A stretch of DNA of 64,000 nucleotides from Pseudomonas fluorescens (GCF_902498065.1 NZ_CABVIR010000002.1:434001-498000), one strand, 5' to 3'; positions 36,447-45,267 are shown, counted from the first letter of the stretch. Made by a program: numbers and translations. The notes: generated by a model from the sequence alone, not told the origin.

Positions 36447-37283
36447 ATGGCTTTAGTCGGGCGTTACAACAGTTTGCAAGTGGTTAAACACACTAACTTC
36501 GGTTTATATCTGGACGGTGGCGCGGACGGCGAAATCCTTCTGCCTAATCGTTATATTCCCAAAGATATTCCCAGCGAAGATGAAGACTGGCTCAACGTTT
36601 TTATTTATCTGGACAGCGATGACAAACTCATCGCAACAACCGAAAAGCCGAAAGTTCAGGTCGGTGAGTTCGCCAGTTTGAAAGTCGTTGAAGTCAACAG
36701 CATCGGTGTCTTCCTGGATTGGGGCCTGCCGAAGGATCTGTTGCTGCCGTATTCCGAAGAAAAACGTCAGATGACCGCTGGCGAGTACGTCGTGGTGCAC
36801 GTCTACCTCGACAAGCACACCCGCCGTATCACCGCGACCGCGCGTCTGGACCGCTACCTGGACAAGACTCCGGCCAACTACACCCCCGGCCAGGAAGTTG
36901 ATCTGCTGGTTGCCGAAGCGACCGATATGGGCTTCAAGGCAATCATCAATAACAAGCACTGGGGCTTGATCCACAAGAACGAAATCTTCAAGTTCATGCG
37001 CGCCGGTAAAGAAGAGAAGGGCTTTATCAAAGAAGTCCGTGCCGACGGCAAGATCAGCCTGAGCCTGCAGCCGGTCGGCGAAGAGGCCGCCACCAGCCTG
37101 AACTCGAAGATCCTCGCCAAGTTGCGCGACAACAACGGCACGCTGCCGGTGAGCGACAAAAGCGACCCGACGGTGATCACCAGCATGTTCGGCGTCAGCA
37201 AGGGCAACTTCAAGAAAGCCATCGGTGCGTTGTACAAGAATGGCCAGATCGTGATTCATGCCGATCGCATTGAACTAAGCTGA
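36447..37283 (+). CDS. CvfB-like S1 RNA-binding protein
   Basis: A 278-residue cytosolic protein with S1-type OB domains: residues ~3-60 (GRYNSLQVVKHTNFGLYLDGG), ~70-130 (VGEFASLKVVEVNSIGVFLDWGLPKDLLLP) and ~150-210, ending in a winged helix (VSKGNFKKAIGALYKNGQI). This is the CvfB architecture, proteins that bind RNA and affect virulence-factor expression in Staphylococcus; the function in Pseudomonas is unproven. The start at 36447 follows GAGGG. The upstream in-frame ATG at 36432 is less likely. Confidence 0.85.
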   Translation: MALVGRYNSLQVVKHTNFGLYLDGGADGEILLPNRYIPKDIPSEDEDWLNVFIYLDSDDKLIATTEKPKVQVGEFASLKVVEVNSIGVFLDWGLPKDLLLPYSEEKRQMTAGEYVVVHVYLDKHTRRITATARLDRYLDKTPANYTPGQEVDLLVAEATDMGFKAIINNKHWGLIHKNEIFKFMRAGKEEKGFIKEVRADGKISLSLQPVGEEAATSLNSKILAKLRDNNGTLPVSDKSDPTVITSMFGVSKGNFKKAIGALYKNGQIVIHADRIELS

Positions 37284-37329
37284 CCGCGCGCCGGCCCCAT
37301 GCAGGTCAATCACATGAGGTTGGACTGCG

Positions 37330-37734
37330 ATGAAAAAAGCGCTGTATGCCTACGCTGGCACCTTGCTGGCGTTTCTCGTCCTCGACGGCCTCTGGCTCGG
37401 CGTACTGATGGCCCCGACCTATCGGGCGCTGCTCGGTTCGCTGATGCTTGACCAACCGCTGCTGGCCCCGGCGGCGGCGTTCTATCTGCTTTATGCCGTC
37501 GGTTGTGTGGTGTTCGTGGTGTTGCCGGCGAGTACCTGGCCGCGTGCCGCACGCCTGGGTGCATTGTTGGGGCTGGTGGCTTACGGCACGTATGACCTCA
37601 GCAACTGGGCGACGCTGCATGGCTGGTCAGCGCAGTTGGCCCTGATGGACATGGCGTGGGGAACCCTGGCGACCGGTATCGCTTGCACTGCCGGCTATTG
37701 GGCGTCGCGCAAGATGACGTCCGTAGTCACTTGA
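37330..37734 (+). CDS. DUF2177 family membrane protein
   Basis: A 134-residue inner-membrane protein with four hydrophobic segments (YAYAGTLLAFLVLDGLWLGVL, LLAPAAAFYLLYAVGCVVFVV, LGALLGLVAYGTYDLSNWAT, LMDMAWGTLATGIACTAGYW, each partly shown). LDGLWLG and GTYDLSNWATL are the DUF2177 hallmarks. It lies 46 bases after the CvfB-like gene and may be read with it. A weak GCCCCG/CGGGGC hairpin follows at 37796-37816. Function unknown. Confidence 0.75.
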   Translation: MKKALYAYAGTLLAFLVLDGLWLGVLMAPTYRALLGSLMLDQPLLAPAAAFYLLYAVGCVVFVVLPASTWPRAARLGALLGLVAYGTYDLSNWATLHGWSAQLALMDMAWGTLATGIACTAGYWASRKMTSVVT

Positions 37735-37868
37735 AGGTCTCCTGCAGGCTCCTTTTTCTGGCCATCTGGTTAATAATCGACAGCATAATTTTTTCGCCCC
37801 GGCCCTGAGTCGGGGCTTTGCTTTCTACTGTGAGTCACTGCCATGGATTGTATTGTCGAGGTGTTCCG

Positions 37869-38801
37869 GTGAGCGCCACCCGGCGTAGCGCCGATGGGTT
37901 TGCCCTGCAAGTGATGATCGGGTTGTGCCTGATCTGGGGCGTGCAGCAAGTGATGATCAAGTGGGCGGCGCCGGACATCGCGCCGGTCATGCAGGCGGCC
38001 GGTCGGTCGGGCATTTCTGCGTTGCTTGTAGGATTACTGATCTGCTGGAAGGGCGGCTGGGATCAGGTCAGCCATACGTGGCGCGGCGGACTACTGGCCG
38101 GCGCACTGTTTGGACTGGAATTCTTCTTCATTTCCGAAGGCTTGCAGCTGACCACGGCCGCACATATGTCGGTATTCCTTTACACGGCGCCGATCTTCAC
38201 CGCGTTGGGTGTGCACTGGCTGTTGCCGAGTGAGCGTTTAAGGCCGGTGCAATGGTTGGGGATTTTTCTGGCGTTTGTCGGGATTGCCATCGCGTTTGCC
38301 GGCGGGGTGTCTTGGGACAACCTCGACCACCGCATGCTGATGGGCGATGCACTGGGCGTGCTGGCCGGAGCCGCTTGGGGGGCGACCACCGTGGTGGTGC
38401 GCGCCTCGCGCCTGTCGGAGGCACCGGTGACGCTCACGTTGTTCTACCAATTGATTGTCGGTTTCGTCGGCCTGCTGCTGATCGCGATGCTCAGCGGCCA
38501 GGTCACCCACGTCAGCCTGACCACCGTGGCCGTGGCCAGCGTGCTGTTCCAGGGCCTGGTGGTCTCGTTTTTCAGCTACCTGACGTGGTTCTGGCTGTTG
38601 CGCCGGTATCTGGCGGCGAACCTCGCGGTGTTTTCGTTCATGACGCCGTTGTTCGGTGTCACGTTCGGCGTGGTGTTGCTGGGTGAGGCGCTGAGTCTCA
38701 ACTTTGTCATCGGTGCCGTGCTGGTGCTGCTCGGCATCACGTTTGTCAGCGCGGAGCAGTGGGTGCGCCGGCGTTTGCGCAAGGCCCTCGGCCAGCTCTG
38801 A
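37869..38801 (+). CDS. EamA-family (DMT) transporter
   Basis: A 310-residue ten-segment transporter. The first half reads MIGLCLIWGVQQVMIKWAAP and the second half begins at LLGVLAGAAWGATTVVVRAS (approx.), both typical. The start is the GTG at 37869 preceded by GAGGTG; the ATG at 37818 has no ribosome site. It is the fourth EamA gene in the window and differs clearly from the other three. Substrate unknown. Confidence 0.82.
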   Translation: MSATRRSADGFALQVMIGLCLIWGVQQVMIKWAAPDIAPVMQAAGRSGISALLVGLLICWKGGWDQVSHTWRGGLLAGALFGLEFFFISEGLQLTTAAHMSVFLYTAPIFTALGVHWLLPSERLRPVQWLGIFLAFVGIAIAFAGGVSWDNLDHRMLMGDALGVLAGAAWGATTVVVRASRLSEAPVTLTLFYQLIVGFVGLLLIAMLSGQVTHVSLTTVAVASVLFQGLVVSFFSYLTWFWLLRRYLAANLAVFSFMTPLFGVTFGVVLLGEALSLNFVIGAVLVLLGITFVSAEQWVRRRLRKALGQL

Positions 38802-39020
38802 CCGGACTGAACAACAAGCCGCCGCGCGGTGAAGCAGACGGTTTACCGATGAGGTGGATTCAGGTCCAGGCGATTATCTGAACTAATGGTCAGGTATTTG
38901 GATCAATTCAGTAACAGATCATTGCGGATTTTGCCGAGCATTGCGTAGGACTTCGGACTATTATCAGTGTGAAGGGGCTACAGAATTTCAGCCGCTCGGC
39001 ACTACCCTGAAGGGGGCACC

Positions 39021-39149
39021 ATGAAAGAGAAAATTCAAAACTGGCTGCATGACCTGGGTGTCGCACTCGGTTTGATCGAACCGCCTCTGCAACCTGTGCC
39101 AATTCGCACTGACGACGAACAGCGTCGACGCCAGCAGCGTCGGCGCTAA
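39021..39149 (+). CDS. PA1414-type small protein
   Basis: A 42-residue protein, MKEKIQNWLHDLGVALGLIE then PPLQPVPIRT and an Arg/Gln-rich tail (EQRRRQQRRR). AAGGGGG stands 4 bases before the ATG. It matches the small PA1414 family found in Pseudomonas, which in P. aeruginosa is noted for high expression at low oxygen; an upstream ATCAA half-site (near 38922) is too weak to call an ANR box. The PA1414 gene sits near the gbuA cluster in P. aeruginosa too, so the neighbourhood is conserved. Confidence 0.7.
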   Translation: MKEKIQNWLHDLGVALGLIEPPLQPVPIRTDDEQRRRQQRRR

Positions 39150-39242
39150 TGTCCAGGTCTGGAAGACCGCAGCCGTGTTTTAGCAGCTGCCGAAGGCTGC
39201 GTTCGGCTGCATAGCAGACGTAGATTCAAAGATCGGGCGAAA

Positions 39243-39494
39243 TCAATGCCGCCCGATCTCCATCAAAAACCGACTCAGATCATTCGCCGTCCTGGCGCTA
39301 TTGAGCATCCGGTCTTCCTCAGCGGTAAACGCCGTCAACCCCAGCTCATCTTCCAGATGGAAGATCAGGTCTTCGATGTCCGCTTTATCCAGGCCCAATT
39401 CCGCCAGGCTGGCGTTATCGTCAAAGACATCCTGACTTTCCAGCAAGCGGCTGATGTACTGATGAACGGCGGCACGCACGACGGTTCTTTTCAT
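39243..39494 (-). CDS. Acyl-carrier-protein-like protein lacking the attachment Ser
   Basis: An 83-residue helical protein: VVRAAVHQYISRLLESQDVFDDNASLAELGLDKADIEDLIFHLEDELGL (quoted in part: LAELGLDKADIEDLIFHL). It aligns with the ACP fold, where helix II starts with DSL carrying the phosphopantetheine Ser. Here the place reads DKA, so the prosthetic group cannot attach. The C-terminus (TANDLSRFLMEIGRH) is also ACP-like. A stand-alone small scaffold or regulator is possible. It is upstream of the MBL-fold gene on the same strand? No: the MBL gene starts at 40274 and is read toward this gene, 54 bases before it, so both can be co-transcribed. Confidence 0.7.
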   Translation of the reverse strand: MKRTVVRAAVHQYISRLLESQDVFDDNASLAELGLDKADIEDLIFHLEDELGLTAFTAEEDRMLNSARTANDLSRFLMEIGRH

Positions 39495-39548
39495 GGTCGT
39501 TCTTCGAGGGCGTTATTGTTGTTGTCCCAGGGTTGAGTACAGCAGGCC

Positions 39549-40274
39549 TCAGTCATGGGAGCGCTGCCACTCATCAATCATCGTGCGCAAATGTTCTCCG
39601 GAAAAACTCCCGAAATGCCCGCCATGCACCGTGCGGATTGGCAACGCGCGCAAGCGTTGCAGACTGCGCGCGTAGTCGTCGAGGTTGGAATGGTAGGCGT
39701 CTTCGATCAGCGGGCCGTCGTAGATGATATCGCCGCTGAACAGCGTCTCGGTGACCGCTTCATACAGGCTGATACCTCCTGGCGAATGCCCCGGCGTGTG
39801 CAGCACCTGCAACACACGATCACCCAGATCCAGCACGTCACCTTCCTCAATCATCCCCGTGGCCGGTGCGGCTTTGACCCGGTATTCGGCGTAGCACAGC
39901 GGGCAATCGGGGTGAGCCTCGAACATGTCGTCGCCGACGAATGCCCGGCTCAAATCGTTTTCGCCGTCAGGTCCCGCAAGGATGTCGGCCTCGGCGGGAT
40001 GCACCAGGCGTTCGGCAAATTCGTGATGACCGGCAATGTGGTCGAAATGGCAATGACTGGCCACGGCCACCAGCGGCCGCTCGGTGATCCACGGCAGTTG
40101 CTCGCGCAGGCTCACCAGCCCGGAGCCGCTATCCAGCAGCAGGTCCTTGTCACGGCCCTGAATATGCCAGAGGTTGCAGCGGTAGAAGGGGCGGATGTAC
40201 GGCTCGTGAATCAGGCGGATGCCGTCGCTTAGCTGTTTGACTTCGAACCACTGATCGCGAGAAACAATCTTCAT
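39549..40274 (-). CDS. MBL-fold metallo-hydrolase
   Basis: A 241-residue metallo-beta-lactamase fold enzyme. The metal motif is SHCHFDHIAGH (HxHxDH), followed by His in LHTPGHSPG, Asp in LFSGDIIYDG and His in VHGGHFGSFSG. Metal ligands are complete, so it should be active; glyoxalase-II-like or lactonase-like substrates are possible. The start at 40274 follows GGAGAA; an ATG at 40313 lies in the long inverted repeat. The ACP-like gene follows 54 bases downstream. Confidence 0.85.
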   Translation of the reverse strand: MKIVSRDQWFEVKQLSDGIRLIHEPYIRPFYRCNLWHIQGRDKDLLLDSGSGLVSLREQLPWITERPLVAVASHCHFDHIAGHHEFAERLVHPAEADILAGPDGENDLSRAFVGDDMFEAHPDCPLCYAEYRVKAAPATGMIEEGDVLDLGDRVLQVLHTPGHSPGGISLYEAVTETLFSGDIIYDGPLIEDAYHSNLDDYARSLQRLRALPIRTVHGGHFGSFSGEHLRTMIDEWQRSHD

Positions 40275-40301
40275 CAAAGGTTTTCTCCAGACGAAAAAAA
40301 A

Positions 40302-40592
40302 CGGGTGTGGCAAGTGGGCGTGTCCTCCCTTATTTCATGCGCCGCGCCGGATCTGATGTCGTGCAGGGCAAGGCGCGAGGAGCGTGGTTTGGTTGTTCCA
40401 AATTAGCTCCGAGTAACGCAGCCCTGCACGACATCAGCTCCGGCCCTCCGGGTTGTGCCTAAAAGTGAGCCAGACTGCGTTGCAGTCCTTGGCAAGGAAA
40501 CGACCCTTACCTACGGACTGCGCCTTGCCTGGCTCGCTTTTAGGCGCAACGCGGCGCATGAAATAAGGGAGGACACGCCCGTGCCACACCCG
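40302..40592. repeat. Nested inverted-repeat element (~291 bp), three stems
   Basis: Outer arms 40302-40346 and 40550-40592 are inverse copies with an unbroken 31-base core (40316-40346 against 40550-40580; it includes CCTCCCTTATTTCATGCGCC). Inside are two further hairpins. The first pairs 40346-40369 with 40421-40444 (23 of 24 positions; GATGTCGTGCAGGGC is its heart). The second pairs GCCTAAAAGTGAGCCAG (40457-40473) with CTGGCTCGCTTTTAGGC (40529-40545), 16 of 17, with GCAGTCC/GGACTGC inside. The element fills the space between the SSS symporter stop and the MBL start. No gene in it is believable. It resembles a dispersed non-coding repeat of pseudomonads. Confidence 0.8.
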
Positions 40593-40623
40593 TCGAAGAA
40601 AGCATCAAGTCGTTATGTTCAGC

Positions 40624-42003
40624 TTAGGCGGCGCTGGCCACCACTGCCGGGCGAGGGGACAGCAAGCTGACCACCACGAAACTCACCAGACCTACGCCGA
40701 GGCTGTAGTAGATCGGGGTGTTGGCGTCCATACCGTCCTTGATCATGAACAACAGCGCGGTGGCGAAGCCCATGCCCATGCTGGCGATCGCGCCGGCGGT
40801 GGTTGCGCGTTTCCAGAAGATTGCTCCGATCAGCGGGATCAGCATGCCGCCCACCAACAGGTTGTAAGCCAGGGTCAGCGCGCTGATCACGTCGTTGACG
40901 ACCAGTGCGATACCCAGCACCACGAGGCCGGTCAGCAGGGTGAACAGGCGGTTGATGCCCAGGCTCGACGTTTTACCGCCGCGCAGTTTCGGCAGCAGGT
41001 CTTCGGTGAGGGTGGTAGCAGCGGCGAGCAGGCCGGCGCTGGCGGTGGACATCATGGCGGCCAGGGCAGCGGCGATCACCAGGCCTCGGATACCATCCGG
41101 CAGGGACAGTTTGACTATGGCGGCGAAGGCGTTGTTGACGTTATCCAGGTCCGGGATCAGCACATGAGCAGCCATGCCGATCAGGGCACAGGCCAGTCCG
41201 TAAAGGATGCAGTAGAAGCCTGCGAATGTACCGGCGACCTGAGCCACTTTGGCGCTCTTGACGGTGAACACACGCTGCCAGATGTCCTGGCCGATCAGGA
41301 TCCCGAAGAAGTAGATCATGAAGTAGGTGATGATGGTGTCCCAGCCAATCGTGGTGAAGCTGAAGGCGGTTGCCGGCAGTTTCAACACCAGCTCATCCCA
41401 ACCACCGACGCGGTACAGGCAGATTGGCAACAGGATGAACATCAGGCCCACGGTCTTGATGACGAACTGGACGATGTCGGTCAGGGTCAGGGACCACATG
41501 CCGCCGATCGCCGAATAAATCACCACCACACCACCGCCGACCAATACCGACAGCCAGAACGGCAGGTCGAACAGCACTTGCAGCACGGTGCCAATGGCCA
41601 GGATCGAAACCACGCCGATCATCAGCGCATACGCCAGCATGATCACCGCGCTCGCGGTGCGGGCCATCGGGTTGTAGCGTTTTTCCAGCACCTGGGTAAC
41701 GGTGTAGATTTTCAGTTTCAGCAGCGGTTTGGCGAGGAACAGGTTCAGCGCCACGATCCCGCAACCGAGGGCCGCGCAAAGCCAAAAACCGGAAATGCCA
41801 TGGACGTAGCCCAGGCGCACGGTGCCGACGGTAGATGCGCCGCCCAGAACGGTAGCGGCCATAGTGCCCATGTACAGGCTCGGGCCGAGGTTACGACCGG
41901 CGACCAAAAAGTCTTCGTTGGTCTTGGCCTTGCGCATTCCGTAGTAGCCGAGTATCAGCATCGCGGCGGCGTAGATAAGTACGACGAATAAATCCAATGC
42001 CAT
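40624..42003 (-). CDS. Sodium:solute symporter (SSS family), gbu cluster
   Basis: A 459-residue inner-membrane carrier with 12-13 helices. The SSS mark is near GRNLGPSLYMGTMAATVLGGASTVG and GGMWSLTLTDIVQFVIKTVG. It is the last gene of the run gbuA, NTF2-like, NCS1, SSS, in the same order as PA1421-PA1418 of P. aeruginosa (recalled). A substrate such as guanidinobutyrate or a related product is inferred from that context. The start at 42003 is the ATG where the first helix begins; the extension to 42042 overlaps REP DNA. Confidence 0.85.
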   Translation of the reverse strand: MALDLFVVLIYAAAMLILGYYGMRKAKTNEDFLVAGRNLGPSLYMGTMAATVLGGASTVGTVRLGYVHGISGFWLCAALGCGIVALNLFLAKPLLKLKIYTVTQVLEKRYNPMARTASAVIMLAYALMIGVVSILAIGTVLQVLFDLPFWLSVLVGGGVVVIYSAIGGMWSLTLTDIVQFVIKTVGLMFILLPICLYRVGGWDELVLKLPATAFSFTTIGWDTIITYFMIYFFGILIGQDIWQRVFTVKSAKVAQVAGTFAGFYCILYGLACALIGMAAHVLIPDLDNVNNAFAAIVKLSLPDGIRGLVIAAALAAMMSTASAGLLAAATTLTEDLLPKLRGGKTSSLGINRLFTLLTGLVVLGIALVVNDVISALTLAYNLLVGGMLIPLIGAIFWKRATTAGAIASMGMGFATALLFMIKDGMDANTPIYYSLGVGLVSFVVVSLLSPRPAVVASAA

Positions 42004-42063
42004 GATGGCGTGTCTCCGATTGTCTTTTTTATGGTGAAACAAAGGCGTTTCTTTGGACCGGAT

Positions 42064-42162
42064 CCCTGTGGGAGCGAGCCTGCTCGCGATAGCGATTTGT
42101 CAGTCACATTAATGTCGGATGTGCCGCAATCATCGCCGGTAAGCCGGTCTCGCTCCCACAGG
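42064..42162. repeat. REP pair, inverted, inside the gbu run
   Basis: CCTGTGGGAGCGAGCCTGCTC (42064-42084, in part) faces CGGTCTCGCTCCCACAGG (ending near 42162). It lies between the NCS1 and SSS genes and may shield the upstream mRNA from decay or separate expression levels. Confidence 0.75.
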
Positions 42163-42171
42163 GGGGGGTTG

Positions 42172-43683
42172 TCAGGCTGGCTGACGCATTTCAGGTTTTG
42201 CCTGGGTGCTTGCACCCTTGCTGCGTGAATCATTCGGTCCGAACACCGCAGCCGATTCCGGGAACAGGCTCAGCAGCGCCAGGTACACCAGCGAGGCCAG
42301 GCCCAGGGTCACCGGCAGGCTGATGTCGATGCCGCCGGCCAGGTCGCCCAGCACACCCACAAACTGCCCCGGCAGGTTCACAAAGCACAAACCGACCAAT
42401 GCACTCGGGATCCATGCACCCAGTCCACGCCAGTTCCAGCCGTGGGTGAACCAGTAACGACCGCCTTTCTCACCGCGGGTGAACACTTGCAGGTCATCGG
42501 GGCAGTAGAAGCCGCGGCGCACCAGCAGTCCGATGATCATGATCACCATCCACGGGGTGGTGCAGGTGATGATCAGCACGGCGAAGGTCGACACGCTCTG
42601 CACCAGGTTTGCCGCAAAGCGTCCGATGAAGATGAAGGCAATCGACATCACACCGATCAACAGGGTGGCCTTGACCCGCGACAGCACACGCGGGAACACG
42701 CTGGACATGTCCAGCCCGGTGCCATACAGCGAGGTGGTGCCCGTGGACATGCCGCCGATCACCGCAATCAGGCACACCGGCAGGAAGAACCAGCTCGGTG
42801 AAACGGCCAGCAGGCCACCGACGTAGTTGTTGGCCGCGATGTAGTCCGGCGCCTTGATCGCAACGATGGTCGCAGTGGCGAGGCCGAACAGGAACGGGAT
42901 GAACGTTGCGATCTGCGAGATCACCACCGCGGCCATGATCCGGCGCTTGGAGGTGTCACGCGGGATGTAACGCGACCAGTCACCGAGGAACGCGCCGAAG
43001 GAAATCGGGTTGCTCATCGCCACCAGCGCCGCGCCGATGAAGGCCGCCCAGAAACCCGGTTGGCCCATGCTCACGGTGCCGGCGTAGTTCACATCAAAAG
43101 GACCGGCGAAGGCGAAAATGCCCAGCAGAAAAAGCAGGCTGGCACTCCACACCGCGATCTTGTTGACCCACAGCAGGAAGCGGAAACCGTAGATGCACAC
43201 CGTCAACACCAGAATCGCAAACAGACCGTAAGCCAGGCCCAGGGTCAGGTCGGTTTCCGGCAGGCCGATCAGGCGTTTCGCCCCACCGATCAGCGCATCA
43301 CCCGAACTCCATACCGAGAGCGAGAAGAAGGCGATAGCGGTCAACAGCGACAGAAACGAACCGACGATCCGCCCGTGTACGCCGAAGTGTGCACCGGAAG
43401 ACACGGCGTTGTTGGTGCCATTGATCGGGCCGAACAGGCCCATAGGCGCGAGGATCAGCGAACCCAGCAACACGCCCAGCACAATCGCGCAGACGCCCGC
43501 CTGAAAGGACAGGCCGAACAGCACGGGGAAACTGCCGAGCACGGCGGTGGCAAAGGTGTTGGAACCGCCGAAGATCATCCGGAACAAGTCCGTCGGTCCT
43601 GCGGTGCGTTCGTTGTCCGGGATCTGTTCGACCCCGTAGGTTTCAATGTGCGTAAGGCTTTGGTCGTTGTTGTTGTTATTCAT
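42172..43683 (-). CDS. NCS1-family permease (cytosine/purine/allantoin type), gbu cluster
   Basis: A 503-residue carrier with 12 helices. NCS1 marks: an acidic-basic N-terminus (MNNNNNDQSLTHIETYGVEQ), GSNTFATAVLGSFPVLFGLSF, and SNPISFGAFLGDWSRYIP with the conserved D-W-S-R-Y. Position 3 of the gbu run; homologue of PA1419 type. Substrate inferred to be guanidinobutyrate-related rather than cytosine. The N-terminus is an unusual run of five Asn. Confidence 0.85.
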   Translation of the reverse strand: MNNNNNDQSLTHIETYGVEQIPDNERTAGPTDLFRMIFGGSNTFATAVLGSFPVLFGLSFQAGVCAIVLGVLLGSLILAPMGLFGPINGTNNAVSSGAHFGVHGRIVGSFLSLLTAIAFFSLSVWSSGDALIGGAKRLIGLPETDLTLGLAYGLFAILVLTVCIYGFRFLLWVNKIAVWSASLLFLLGIFAFAGPFDVNYAGTVSMGQPGFWAAFIGAALVAMSNPISFGAFLGDWSRYIPRDTSKRRIMAAVVISQIATFIPFLFGLATATIVAIKAPDYIAANNYVGGLLAVSPSWFFLPVCLIAVIGGMSTGTTSLYGTGLDMSSVFPRVLSRVKATLLIGVMSIAFIFIGRFAANLVQSVSTFAVLIITCTTPWMVIMIIGLLVRRGFYCPDDLQVFTRGEKGGRYWFTHGWNWRGLGAWIPSALVGLCFVNLPGQFVGVLGDLAGGIDISLPVTLGLASLVYLALLSLFPESAAVFGPNDSRSKGASTQAKPEMRQPA

Positions 43684-43737
43684 GATCTGCTCCGATCATA
43701 AAGGCGCGCTCATCGTGTGTGAGCGTCACCTGTTTGG

Positions 43738-44160
43738 CTAAGGGGTTGGCAGCCCTTCCGGCATCGCGGACAAATGTTCGTGGCAGGCCAGCCATAGGCC
43801 TTGTTGTTCTTGGCCAGACGCTTGTTTTTTGAAAACAATCGTCTCGCGCTCCTGGCTGAAGTGTTGCTCCCCTTGCATGCGCAGCTCGGTGGCCACGTCA
43901 TGGATGAAAATCGCCACGTCACCTTGCAGGCTGACGAAAGCGTTGCTCGAGGTGCACGACAGCACCTCGAAGCCATCCTCGGCACGCCAGATGTCCCACA
44001 ACGCCTGATAGGCATCGCGCGACAGCAGAGGCTGCTCGAGGGTGTAGAAGACGAAGCTGGCATCGGCGCTGAACGCGCCGAAGTAGGCTTCGCGATCATT
44101 GCGGGCAAAGGCGGCCACCAGATCGGCGGCGGCCTTCAAAACCTGATCACGTTCATTCAT
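43738..44160 (-). CDS. NTF2/SnoaL-like protein, gbu cluster
   Basis: A 140-residue cone-fold (SnoaL-like) protein: LKAAADLVAAFARNDREAYFGAFSADASFVFYTLEQPLLSRD, shown in part, and a Trp-rich end (GLWLACHEHLSAMPEG). The start is the ATG at 44160 with GAGGA just before; the TTG at 44166 is less likely. It lies 9 bases after the gbuA stop and 54 before the NCS1 gene. Such small proteins are common in degradative operons, but no activity is known; it matches PA1420 in position. Confidence 0.75.
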   Translation of the reverse strand: MNERDQVLKAAADLVAAFARNDREAYFGAFSADASFVFYTLEQPLLSRDAYQALWDIWRAEDGFEVLSCTSSNAFVSLQGDVAIFIHDVATELRMQGEQHFSQERETIVFKKQASGQEQQGLWLACHEHLSAMPEGLPTP

Positions 44161-44169
44161 GACCAATCC

Positions 44170-45120
44170 TCAGCGATGGGCCACGCCAGGCAGTACGCAG
44201 AGCATTTCGTACAGCAGGTTGGCGCCCAGCAGTGAGGTGTTGCCGGTGGTGTCGTACGCGGGCGAGACTTCTACCAGGTCGCAACCGACCAGGTCGAGAC
44301 CTTGGCAGCCACGAACGATCTCGATTGCCTGAATGGTGGTCAGGCCGCCGATTTCCGGGGTGCCGGTGCCTGGTGCCCAGGCCGGGTCGATACCGTCGAT
44401 ATCGAAGCTCAGGTACACCGGACCGCCACCGACTTTCTCGCGAACTTCGGCCATCAAAGGCGCGAGGGATTTGTGCCAGCATTCTTCGGCCTGAACCACA
44501 CGGAAGCCCTGATTGCGGCTCCAGTTGAAGTCGTCAGCGGTGTAGCCCTGGGCGCGCAGGCCAATTTGCACCACGCGGTCGCAATCCAGAAGACCTTCTT
44601 CGACGGCGCGACGGAAGGTGGTGCCGTGGGCGATTTTCTCGCCGAACATGTGATCGTTCACATCGGCGTGAGCATCGATGTGCACCAGGCCGACCTTGCC
44701 GTGTTTTTTGTGGATGGCACGCAGGATCGGCAGGGTGATGGTGTGGTCGCCGCCGAGGGTCAGCGGGATCACATCGTGTTCAAGGATATTGTCGTAACAC
44801 TCTTCGATGATCCGCACGGCGTCGAGCAGGTTGAAGGTGTTGATCGCGATGTCGCCGATGTCGGCAACCGACAGCGAGTCGAACGGTGCAGCGCCGGTGG
44901 CCATGTTGTACGGGCGAATCATTACCGATTCAGCGCGGATTTCACGTGGCCCGAAACGGGTGCCGGGGCGCAGGGAAGTGCCGATATCCAGCGGGATGCC
45001 GATAAAGGCAGCGTCCAGGCCGGCAGCGGTGGGTACATGCGGGAGTCGGAGCATGGTGGCGATGCCGCCGAAGCGCGGCATTTCGTTGCCGCCCAGTGGT
45101 TGGTGAAGAATCTTGTCCAC
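44170..45120 (-). CDS. gbuA: Guanidinobutyrase
   Basis: A 316-residue ureohydrolase that splits 4-guanidinobutyrate into 4-aminobutyrate and urea, a step of arginine use by pseudomonads. The manganese ligands are in GGDHT (His126), DAHADVND (Asp149, His151, Asp153) and SFDIDGIDPAWAPGTGTPEIGG, the family's three boxes. The gene is divergent from a LysR gene, exactly as gbuA/gbuR are, and followed by the carriers, which distinguishes it from agmatinase (speB) and proclavaminate hydrolases. The start is the GTG at 45120 with GAGG before it. Confidence 0.9.
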   Translation of the reverse strand: MDKILHQPLGGNEMPRFGGIATMLRLPHVPTAAGLDAAFIGIPLDIGTSLRPGTRFGPREIRAESVMIRPYNMATGAAPFDSLSVADIGDIAINTFNLLDAVRIIEECYDNILEHDVIPLTLGGDHTITLPILRAIHKKHGKVGLVHIDAHADVNDHMFGEKIAHGTTFRRAVEEGLLDCDRVVQIGLRAQGYTADDFNWSRNQGFRVVQAEECWHKSLAPLMAEVREKVGGGPVYLSFDIDGIDPAWAPGTGTPEIGGLTTIQAIEIVRGCQGLDLVGCDLVEVSPAYDTTGNTSLLGANLLYEMLCVLPGVAHR

Positions 45121-45243
45121 GGGTAGGGCCTCATCGTCGTTGTTTTATTTATGTCGGTTGCACCGCACCGGGGAGGTTCGGGCACCGTTAGGGGCCGATT
45201 CTGCGAAATGTAGTGGTCGGGAAGAATCGCTACGGGCAAATAC

Positions 45244-45267
45244 TTAGTTCAGATTTTTCTAAACTAA
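45244..45267. promoter_or_regulatory. Dyad operator candidate between gbuA and gbuR
   Basis: TTAGTTCAGA (45244-45253) and TCTAAACTAA (45258-45267) are complementary at nine of ten positions around TTTT. It lies in the 235-base divergent space, 124 bases from gbuA and 89 from gbuR. It includes a T-N11-A LysR-box pattern and is the best GbuR site. Confidence 0.6.

Noticed and set aside
38905..38935. ANR/FNR box before the PA1414-type gene
   Set aside because: Only one half-site (ATCAA) fits; the second half of TTGAT-N4-ATCAA is not present.
40455..40670. Short plus-strand frame reading LRLAWLAFRRNAAHEIRE
   Set aside because: It lies on the second hairpin and right arm of the nested repeat. 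Such frames recur with the repeat and have no own start signal.
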